Below, one piece after another: positions 1 to 5,114 of a DNA stretch of 5,423 nt (position 1 is the first letter of the stretch; each line of letters begins with the position of its first letter). The notes beneath the pieces are model-generated. The model was given only the letters and a program-made list of their open reading frames with translations. It made no database searches and had not been told where the DNA came from. The stretch comes from Bacteroidota bacterium (lineage in GTDB: Bacteria > Bacteroidota > Bacteroidia > Cytophagales > Cyclobacteriaceae). A program made the position numbers and the translations under genes. The stretch covers positions 1-5,423 of the forward strand of contig JAEZEH010000081.1 of the NCBI GenBank assembly GCA_023417785.1. Direction: 5' to 3'.

Positions 1-359
1 TTCCTTTTCCGGGTATCGATCCAGGCCCCGTCAACGGTCAGGGTAGCCGCCAATGTGTCGCCGGACTTCATGAAGCTGTGGCGGAAACTCCATCGCGAAT
101 AATCACTCGTGGCTTTGATCACTTCAGCCGAAATCGTCAGGTTGTCGTCAAACAAAATCTCCCTTCGAAAAACGGCCTCTTCCCTGAACAGTATCGGTCC
201 GATGTGGTGTTGCTGAAGCATTTCTATCGACAACCCAATCTGCGTAAAAAGTGCCATGCGGCATAATGCACCGTAATCGTAGTAGACAGAATGACGTAAG
301 TGACGGTTCGCATCAATGTCGGACCACCTTAGCTGCAGTGGGAGAGAAAATTCATTCAT
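1..359 (-). CDS. Hotdog-fold acyl-CoA thioesterase (4HBT/FadM-like), 3' end cut by window edge
   Basis: Reading the minus strand from the ATG at 359-357 gives 119 open codons running off the left edge; related thioesterases are usually about 130-150 aa, so most of the gene is present. The N-terminus carries the family signature RWSDIDANRH (residues 11-20) followed by a Tyr-rich helix start (SVYYDYGALCR, 24-34). Asp16 sits where 4-hydroxybenzoyl-CoA thioesterase-like enzymes have their catalytic acid. Later stretches (REILFDD near 66-72, WSFRHSFMKSG near 90-100, TLTVDGAW near 107-113) alternate like the strands of the hotdog sheet. The family hydrolyses acyl- or aroyl-CoA thioesters in the cytoplasm; the substrate cannot be told from sequence. 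It lies 99 bp after the dioxygenase gene on the same strand with no terminator between, so co-transcription is possible. A run of eight T and no Shine-Dalgarno site precede the ATG. Confident for fold, not for substrate. Confidence 0.85.
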   Translation of the reverse strand, partial: MNEFSLPLQLRWSDIDANRHLRHSVYYDYGALCRMALFTQIGLSIEMLQQHHIGPILFREEAVFRREILFDDNLTISAEVIKATSDYSRWSFRHSFMKSGDTLAATLTVDGAWIDTRKR

Positions 360-458
360 AAAAAAAATATTTCTGGTGTCTGATTGAATAAGAATGATAG
401 AAAACCACACTATTGGATCGAGGGGATTAACGTGTTCAGCCTACATTAGATTCAGGTT

Positions 459-1655
459 TCAGGGCGTATTAATTTCATTGAAGGCTGAACCTCCTTTCGT
501 TTCAGTCCAGCTCATCGGATAATTCTCATCGAAAAACGGCAAAGCTTCTTCCGTAAGATAAAGCGGTCGGAATGTGTCGATCATGACGGCAAGTTCGCGG
601 GTTTCTTTGGCGCCAATGCTTTTTTCAACCGTGCCCGGGTGCGGCCCGTGCGGCAGACCTCCCGGATGAAGCGTGAACGATCCCCTTGAAATTCCCTTGC
701 GGCTCATGAAGTTGCCTTCGGCGTAATAAAGCACTTCATCGCTATCGATGTTGCTATGGTTGTATGGCGCGGGTATTGCCTGCGGATGATAGTCAAATAG
801 CCGCGGCACGAACGAACAGATAACGAAGTTATGTCCCTGAAAGGTCTGATGTACCGGCGGCGGCTGGTGAATGCGTCCCGTTATCGGTTCGAAATCGTGA
901 ATGGAAAAAGCGTATGGCCAGAGAAAGCCGTCCCAACCTACAAGATCCAGCGGACTGTGTTCATATACATACTGGTGGAGATATCCCTGCTTTTTGATTT
1001 TAAGCAGGTAGTTGCCGGATTCCGTTTCCGTTACCAACTCCGACGGCGGGCGTATATCGCGTTCACAGTAGGGTGAGTGTTCAAGCAGTTGACCCAGCTG
1101 ATTCCGGTACCGCTTCACCGTTTCCACCGGAGAAGCTGATTCTATGATCAGTAGTCGAAGTGGGCCCTCATCAAATTCTAATTTGTAGATGACGGTGCGC
1201 GGGATCACCACGTAGTCACCCTGCCGGATTTCAAGCTTCCCGAAAGGAGAAATGAGAACACCGTTCCCGTCGTGAATATAGATCACTTCATCGCCTTCAG
1301 CGTTTTTGTAGTAGTAATCCATTGTCCGGTTTGAGGGGGAACAAATTGCGATGGCACAGTCATTATTCGCAAGCAGCGTTTTTCTTGCGCCGAGGAAGTC
1401 TTCACCGGTAGTCGTTACTCCGGATGTATTCAAGTGCGTTTGCCTCAGTGCGTATTCCGCGATACGTTTCACCGTGTAGGGCACGGGTTGCAATATCTCC
1501 TTCACGCGGGTCGGTGCCTGGGCGTGGTACAGCGTCGAGTAAATTCCGGAGAATCCTTCTGAACTAACCACCTCTTCCTTGTAGAGGCTGCCATCCGGTT
1601 GACGAAACTGAATATGACGCTTTGAGGGAATGTCACCCAGCCGGTAATAGAACAT
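459..1655 (-). CDS. hmgA: Homogentisate 1,2-dioxygenase (short bacterial form)
   Basis: A 398-residue cupin-type non-heme Fe(II) dioxygenase that opens the ring of homogentisate to maleylacetoacetate in tyrosine and phenylalanine catabolism; cytoplasmic. The C-terminal half holds the recognisable core: WDGFLWPYAF (241-250), VPRLFD (283-288), the cupin metal motif YNHSNIDSDE (298-307) and LHPGGLPHGP (329-338). From the human enzyme (His335, Glu341, His371) I infer iron ligands His300, Glu307 and His336. His330 fits the conserved active-site His of the same loop, and His263 or His269 may be the acid/base equivalent of human His292. Human HGD is 445 aa, so this belongs to the shorter bacterial group. 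The gene starts at the ATG just downstream of a TAnnTTTG-type promoter, with no Shine-Dalgarno site. It has its own promoter candidate after the peptidase terminator and may be co-transcribed with the following thioesterase. The other enzymes of the pathway (HPPD, fumarylacetoacetase) are not in the window. Confidence 0.88.
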   Translation of the reverse strand: MFYYRLGDIPSKRHIQFRQPDGSLYKEEVVSSEGFSGIYSTLYHAQAPTRVKEILQPVPYTVKRIAEYALRQTHLNTSGVTTTGEDFLGARKTLLANNDCAIAICSPSNRTMDYYYKNAEGDEVIYIHDGNGVLISPFGKLEIRQGDYVVIPRTVIYKLEFDEGPLRLLIIESASPVETVKRYRNQLGQLLEHSPYCERDIRPPSELVTETESGNYLLKIKKQGYLHQYVYEHSPLDLVGWDGFLWPYAFSIHDFEPITGRIHQPPPVHQTFQGHNFVICSFVPRLFDYHPQAIPAPYNHSNIDSDEVLYYAEGNFMSRKGISRGSFTLHPGGLPHGPHPGTVEKSIGAKETRELAVMIDTFRPLYLTEEALPFFDENYPMSWTETKGGSAFNEINTP

Positions 1656-1674
1656 AGGTTTGAGTTATTCAGAT

Positions 1675-1708
1675 CAAAAATACAAAATCAGACTCAAAGC
1701 GATCCAAC
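1675..1708 (-). promoter_or_regulatory. Candidate Bacteroidota-type promoter of the homogentisate dioxygenase gene
   Basis: On the minus strand TATTTTTG (1682-1675) matches the Bacteroidota -7 consensus TAnnTTTG exactly. A GTTG (1708-1705), close to the -33 TTTG, lies 22 nt upstream, slightly long. Transcription would start near 1668, giving a leader of about 13 nt before the ATG at 1655. The -33 box directly abuts the T-tract of the preceding terminator, as expected for an independent transcription unit. A better TTTG at 1698-1695 is too close (12 nt). Confidence 0.45.
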
Positions 1709-1731
1709 AAAAAACCCCGGAAGACCGGGGT
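1709..1731 (-). terminator. Intrinsic terminator of the peptidase gene
   Basis: Read on the minus strand, ACCCCGG-TCTT-CCGGGGT forms a perfect 7-bp stem with a 4-nt loop, followed at once by six T (1714-1709). It starts 8 nt after the peptidase stop codon, the classic position. It separates the peptidase transcript from the dioxygenase gene. Confidence 0.9.
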
Positions 1732-1738
1732 CTGTACC

Positions 1739-3358
1739 TTACAATTTGCCGCGTTCCAATTGTGGGATCTTGTCAAACAGCTTTACCGCTTTCATGTAGA
1801 CCTCATTGGTCTGATTGAACACCGGATAAAAGCCGTCGTTGGCCCATAGCTTCCGCGCAATCTGCGCCTTCATATGCGTCTGGAAAAGTCTCTTTCGCAT
1901 ACGCAGATCTTTATAGTCAGGTTTGACCTTGTTGCGCTGACCGATTTTTACAAGTCCGTTGATCATCTCGTCGGTTACGACGAAGTTCTCGAAGTAGTGA
2001 TCAAATCCCTTTTCAATTAAGGCTTCGCGATGATCTTCCGCATACTGAAAGGTGTATTCCTGAATGGACGTTGAAGTATATAGCTCATTCAGGTAGTGGC
2101 TGTTCAGGGTTGTGTCAAGCGGAACAAAGTAATCGGGCATAATTCCACCGCCGCCGTATACTGACCTCCCGTTAAGCGTGAGGTACTTCAGCGTATCATT
2201 GAGTTTGATACTGTCAGCGTGGAAGAATTCACCGTGATTATAGCGGCTGATGATATCCATCGCGTATTCGTCTTCGTCCACATAAGGTTTCTGGATCGAG
2301 CGTCCACTGGGAGTGTAGTACCGGCTGATGGTCAGACGGAGTTCCGAGCCATCACTAAGATCGAAAGGCGACTGCACCAGGCCTTTACCGAAGCTTCGGC
2401 GGCCAACGACCAGGGCACGGTCGTTATCCTGGAGCGCACCGGCCAGAATTTCGCTTGCCGATGCACTGCCTTCATTCACCAAAACAATGAGATCACCTTT
2501 CTCAAACTGGCCGCGGCTGGTCGCACTTGCTTCCGCATTATACTTTCGTTCTTTGCCTTTTTGTGAAACGATCCGTTTGCCGCTGCCAAGAAACTCGTCG
2601 GCCATTTCAATCGCCATATTCATGTATCCACCGGGGTTGCCCTGAAGGTCGAGGATGAGCTTCTGCATGCCCTTTTCTTTCAGTTTTTTGAGACCCTGTT
2701 GAAATTCTTCGTAGGTGGTTGCGGAAAACCGGTTTACCTTGATGTAACCGATTTCAGGGGTAACCATGTAGGCCACATCAACGGAATGGTTTGGTATCTT
2801 GTCGCGCGTAATGGTGTATTCGAGCTCCTGATTACGACGGAGAAGGGTCACTTTTACCTGAGTGCCCTTTGGGCCTTTCAACGCCTTCATAACATCCATC
2901 GTAGTTACCGACACGCCGGCCAGTGACTTCCCGTCAACCTCGACGATCTTGTCGCCTGACTGAATGCCAAGCGTTTCTGACGGACCACCGCTCAATGCGG
3001 AAACAACCACGACGGTATCGTTGAATATATTGAACTCAACTCCGATTCCGTCGAAGTTACCACGAAGGTCTTCATTGGCAGCTACACGGTCGCTCGCAGG
3101 GATATACGCCGAGTGCGGGTCAAGCTTGTGAAGCATATGTTGAATCGCCTCATTGACAAGCCTGGTTGTACTGATGGTATCTACGTATTCATCTTTAATC
3201 TGCGTAAGCACTTCCCGGAATTTCTGCACATCCTGGTTCACCTCGCTGCTGGTATTCCGCTTGGAGAAATTTGCTCCGATAAAAACACCGGCGGCTATTC
3301 CCAGGCATAATACCAGGGGCAACTTGATCTGATACCCGGAATTCGGATTCTCACTCAT
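1739..3358 (-). CDS. C-terminal processing peptidase, S41 family (CtpA/Tsp-like), membrane-anchored
   Basis: A 539-residue S41A serine peptidase that cleaves proteins near their C-termini on the outer side of the cytoplasmic membrane. Residues 11-29 are a hydrophobic segment after a short N-terminus with few charges: an uncleaved signal anchor or signal peptide. Residues 45-98 are the helical region usual before the PDZ domain, which covers about 100-185 (GIGVEF, SGDKIVEVDG). The peptidase core has GYIKVNRFSA (204-213), LDLQGNPGGY (237-245) and NEGSASASEI (295-304). Ser300, Lys325 (SFGKGLVQ) and Gln329 have the 25- and 4-residue spacing of the Ser-Lys-Gln site of CtpB (Ser309, Lys334, Gln338), so it should be active. 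The helix-rich tail of about 140 residues beyond the conserved core is long but common in Bacteroidota homologues. The start is supported by the AGAGGA site just upstream. The gene is monocistronic: promoter candidate upstream, strong terminator downstream. Confidence 0.93.
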   Translation of the reverse strand: MSENPNSGYQIKLPLVLCLGIAAGVFIGANFSKRNTSSEVNQDVQKFREVLTQIKDEYVDTISTTRLVNEAIQHMLHKLDPHSAYIPASDRVAANEDLRGNFDGIGVEFNIFNDTVVVVSALSGGPSETLGIQSGDKIVEVDGKSLAGVSVTTMDVMKALKGPKGTQVKVTLLRRNQELEYTITRDKIPNHSVDVAYMVTPEIGYIKVNRFSATTYEEFQQGLKKLKEKGMQKLILDLQGNPGGYMNMAIEMADEFLGSGKRIVSQKGKERKYNAEASATSRGQFEKGDLIVLVNEGSASASEILAGALQDNDRALVVGRRSFGKGLVQSPFDLSDGSELRLTISRYYTPSGRSIQKPYVDEDEYAMDIISRYNHGEFFHADSIKLNDTLKYLTLNGRSVYGGGGIMPDYFVPLDTTLNSHYLNELYTSTSIQEYTFQYAEDHREALIEKGFDHYFENFVVTDEMINGLVKIGQRNKVKPDYKDLRMRKRLFQTHMKAQIARKLWANDGFYPVFNQTNEVYMKAVKLFDKIPQLERGKL

Positions 3359-3362
3359 TCTA

Positions 3363-3368
3363 TCCTCT
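3363..3368 (-). promoter_or_regulatory. Shine-Dalgarno-like site of the peptidase gene
   Basis: On the minus strand AGAGGA lies 4 nt before the ATG at 3358. It is the only clear Shine-Dalgarno match of the window and fixes the peptidase start. Confidence 0.6.
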
Positions 3369-3393
3369 TTTTGTTAAATCCTGTAACGAACTG

Positions 3394-3426
3394 CGAAAAT
3401 AAATGTTAGACAGCCTATTAGCCAAC
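3394..3426 (-). promoter_or_regulatory. Candidate promoter of the peptidase gene
   Basis: On the minus strand TATTTTCG (3401-3394) matches TAnnTTTG at all fixed positions but one. GTTG (3426-3423) stands 21 nt upstream as a -33-like box (consensus TTTG). The predicted start near 3387 gives a leader of about 28 nt that includes the AGAGGA ribosome site. This rests on consensus and spacing only. Confidence 0.35.
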
Positions 3427-3485
3427 GTTGACTGGTAATGTTTTCCAATTCCTGCCGTTTTTATCCTATAAACAAAAGTCGTGGC

Positions 3486-3518
3486 AAAAGATTTTCACAT
3501 AAACTGCAAAAATCTTTT
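3486..3518. repeat. 10-bp perfect inverted repeat in the divergent intergenic region
   Basis: AAAAGATTTT (3486-3495) and AAAATCTTTT (3509-3518) are exact reverse complements separated by 13 nt. The right arm runs on into two more T. It lies about 45 bp before the hemerythrin gene start. It could be an operator for a dimeric regulator, or a weak AT-rich hairpin. With one G:C pair per stem it is a poor terminator. Confidence 0.5.
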
Positions 3519-3560
3519 TTCCACATCCCACGTATATTTTCCGTTATATTTACCAGAATA

Positions 3561-4316
3561 ATGGGGAAGATAGCATTAAAAGACACGTCAATTGCCGAGC
3601 TCGTTAACCAGAACTACGTGCATGCCTACGTGCTTTTTTACTTCGGAATCCGGTTCTACGAGTATTCCGAACTTACCCTTGATCAGGTTTGCAAGCGAAG
3701 AAATCTCAAGACCGAACAAGTCGTGCGCGAACTTGAATCGCCAACGTACCTGCGGGAAGCGGATCTGCCGCTGGTATCGTATCCGATTGATCTCATTATC
3801 GAGTATCTAAAGCATTCACATTTTCTTTTCATCAAACATAAGTTACCGTACATCGCCCGGCTCGTGGAAAGTTTCAAAGCTAACCACGATGACTTCCTGG
3901 CTATAGAACGTGACCTGAAAATCGTTTTCCCGCTTTTTGTGGAGGACTTTATCCAACACATCTACGAAGAGGAAGACACGCTGTTCAGTTTTATACTCGC
4001 GCTGGAGCGGGCTTCAAAAGGAAAGTACGTGCCTACACGCATTTTCTGGATGATGGAGAATAACGCCATGCAGCGGTTCTCCATGGACCACGAGGCCCAC
4101 GATGACGAGATGAACGGCATCCGAAAAATCACACGCGACTACTACCTGCCTCCCAACTGTCCGTTGCATATCAAAGTACTTTACAGTGAACTAAAGGCAT
4201 TTGAACAAAGCCTTATTACCCACGCGCGCATTGAGAATGAAATCCTCTATCCAAAGGCGATGGCGCTGGAGAACCAGGTGAAGAAGATGCTTGCGGATAA
4301 GGTGAAGTGGAACTGA
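3561..4316 (+). CDS. RIC/ScdA-like diiron hemerythrin-domain protein without the N-terminal Cys pair
   Basis: A 251-residue protein with the architecture of RIC proteins (YtfE, ScdA, NorA), which act in iron-sulfur cluster repair and nitric-oxide stress. Residues 7-60 resemble the ScdA N-terminal domain (KDTSIAELV, FGIRF, LTLDQVCKRRNLKTEQVVREL), but the usual Cys-Cys after 'GIDF' is replaced by Tyr33-Glu34. Residues 77-235 form the hemerythrin four-helix bundle. Likely diiron ligands, by comparison with YtfE, are His85 or His87, His109, His133 with Glu137 (HIYEE), His177 (MDHEAH), and His221 with Glu225 (HARIENEILYP), so the metal site looks complete. I chose the ATG at 3561 because the family similarity begins there. 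The frame stays open back to an ATG at 3438, which would add 41 basic, low-complexity residues unlike the family. No Shine-Dalgarno site is present. A role as an oxygen, NO or iron sensor or carrier is inferred; the exact function is unknown. Confidence 0.82.
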   Translation: MGKIALKDTSIAELVNQNYVHAYVLFYFGIRFYEYSELTLDQVCKRRNLKTEQVVRELESPTYLREADLPLVSYPIDLIIEYLKHSHFLFIKHKLPYIARLVESFKANHDDFLAIERDLKIVFPLFVEDFIQHIYEEEDTLFSFILALERASKGKYVPTRIFWMMENNAMQRFSMDHEAHDDEMNGIRKITRDYYLPPNCPLHIKVLYSELKAFEQSLITHARIENEILYPKAMALENQVKKMLADKVKWN

Positions 4317-4321
4317 AAGGC

Positions 4322-4387
4322 ACCTCATCCCCCCGCCTACGCTACGCTTCGTCGGGGCAGGCCCGCCCTCTCCGAGGCGGAGAAGGG
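4322..4387 (+). repeat. GC-rich interspersed module A+B, copy 1
   Basis: Begins 6 nt after the hemerythrin stop codon. Part A (4322-4360) has CCCCCCG ... CGGGGC arms that can pair. Part B is a 9-bp stem with one bulged A: CCCTCTCCG (4366-4374), loop AGG, CGGAGAAGGG (4378-4387). An inverted diverged copy lies at 5013-5082; the shared core is GGGGCAGGC plus TCTCCG. The B hairpin could also stop or protect the hemerythrin transcript, but no T-tract follows. Confidence 0.75.
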
Positions 4388-4561
4388 AGCTTGATTTGGG
4401 AATCAAATATGACTTCGTTTGGAAGTGAGCATCCACTTTTAATATGACTTCCAATTAATTCAGGCACATCTCACCTGGAACCTGTATCTTCTGTGGATTC
4501 AATTCCAAACAGCAGCAGCTCAATTTCAAAACGGAATCCCAGTTAAGTTCGGGAACCGAAC

Positions 4562-4586
4562 CCCTTCTCCGAGGCGGCTACTCTAT
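4562..4586 (+). repeat. Left arm of a 25-bp inverted repeat; partial copy of module B
   Basis: Reverse complement of 5013-5037 with 23 of 25 positions equal. Its first 15 bases repeat the B module of copy 1 (CCTTCTCCGAGGCGG), but where copy 1 continues into the closing stem this one has CTACTCTAT. It marks the left border of a segment of about 476 bp. Confidence 0.75.
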
Positions 4587-4672
4587 TCGCGCAAACCAGA
4601 CTGAAGGGGGCGGTCATTTATGAAACAATTCGTAAGACCGTGGATAGGAAGCCTGTGTCGAGGAACACCATC

Positions 4673-4909
4673 TGTCCCTTAGGGAAAATATGTTTGTAGC
4701 AATTTTTCAGAAATACCATGTTAACACCTACCTCAACTCGGGACGGAAACTGATTTGCGGTTAGCGGAACATAACGCCCGTCCCGACCTTTGAGATTCGT
4801 ATGCAGAACTAGTTCATGAATCCAAAAATATCCTCCGTTAACCTGCCACCCCGATGGGGCGGAGTTCGTCATGACTCGTTGGCTACAAACATATTGTCCC
4901 GCTGGGACA
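4673..4909. mobile_element. Palindrome-rich MITE/REP-like element with 27-bp terminal inverted repeats
   Basis: The ends 4673-4699 and 4883-4909 are inverted repeats, equal at 23 of 27 positions; AATATGTTTGTAG is shared exactly and each end has its own small palindrome TGTCCC-nnn-GGGA. Inside is a perfect 9-bp inverted repeat, TCGGGACGG (4738-4746) with CCGTCCCGA (4778-4786), and a palindrome CCCCGATGGGG (4849-4859). Two internal stretches starting with GTTAAC (4720-4725 and 4838-4843) continue similarly into GGG-GGA bases, like diverged direct units. There is no transposase and no obvious target-site duplication. It could be a non-autonomous transposable element, a REP cluster, or the DNA of a structured RNA; the mobile-element label is inference. 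Confidence 0.5.
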
Positions 4910-5012
4910 GGCCGGAATGCAAGTAGCGCTCAACGTCCATTTGCTTCGAAGTTGCTTTCATATAATTCAATTTAGTTGTTGCCGTCAGGATGACGAACTG
5001 AAGGATGTGTGC

Positions 5013-5082
5013 ATAGAGTAGCCGCCGCGGAGAAAGGTTGGCCTGCCCCGGCGGAGCTAAGCGTAGTCGGGGGGCCGAGGTA
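5013..5082 (-). repeat. GC-rich interspersed module A+B, copy 2 (inverted)
   Basis: On the minus strand this reads as copy 1 does on the plus strand: ACCTC, CCCCCCG, CTACGCT, GGGGCAGGC, then TCTCCG, with small insertions and substitutions. It ends in CGGCTACTCTAT, which matches the arm at 4562-4586 and is absent from copy 1. Its outer edge is 33 nt beyond the stop codon of the minus-strand Rieske-fold gene. Confidence 0.75.
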
Positions 5083-5114
5083 TTCTCAAAGGAAATTCGG
5101 AAGAATCGCTGTAA

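Larger units (their letters stand above)
4317..5114. other. Gene-free repeat island between the hemerythrin and Rieske-fold genes
   Basis: No open frame here has family resemblance, a ribosome site or credible composition. The stretch is built of short repeats in near mirror order: GC-rich module A+B, spacer, module B, palindromic element with terminal inverted repeats, inverted B, inverted A. The spacer 4391-4560 holds a small hairpin (TTGATT-TGGG-AATCAA, 4391-4406) and an 11-bp direct repeat, AATATGACTTC, at 4406-4416 and 4441-4451. Between 4910 and 5012 there is only a short palindrome, CGTCA-GGA-TGACG (4983-4995). The genes on its flanks converge on it, so it is a 3'-to-3' gap with little need for promoters, a usual place for interspersed repeats to accumulate. 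Confidence 0.7.

Noticed and set aside
831..1076. Plus-strand open frame inside the homogentisate dioxygenase gene
   Set aside because: Fully antisense to conserved cupin motifs on the minus strand. The same holds for the open frames antisense to the peptidase gene (2219-2645, 2699-2926, 3113-3310) and the thioesterase gene (78-266).
3533..3552. TATATTTT (3533-3540) and TATATTTA (3545-3552) as -7 elements for the hemerythrin gene
   Set aside because: Neither has the final G nor a TTTG at the right distance, and the second would leave almost no leader. Not good enough to annotate.
3438..3560. Upstream in-frame extension of the hemerythrin gene from the ATG at 3438
   Set aside because: The 41 extra residues are basic, show no family resemblance, and would place the inverted repeat and the AT-rich promoter-like stretch inside the gene. 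The ScdA-like domain begins at the ATG at 3561.
4391..4406. TTGATT-TGGG-AATCAA hairpin as terminator of the hemerythrin gene
   Set aside because: The 6-bp stem is AT-rich, with no T-tract after it and lying 75 nt from the stop codon. Kept only as a note within the repeat island.
4191..4454. Minus-strand open frame overlapping the 3' end of the hemerythrin gene
   Set aside because: Half of it is antisense to a well-supported gene and the other half is repeat module A+B; there is no family resemblance.
4618..4872. Minus-strand open frame of 84 codons within the repeat island
   Set aside because: It runs through the palindromic element including its left terminal repeat, has no Shine-Dalgarno site or recognised family, and its codons overlap the stems. 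Best explained as chance within repeat DNA.
4322..5082. CRISPR array or integron attachment sites
   Set aside because: The repeats are few, in inverted rather than tandem order, of unequal spacing, and no cas or integrase gene is present.
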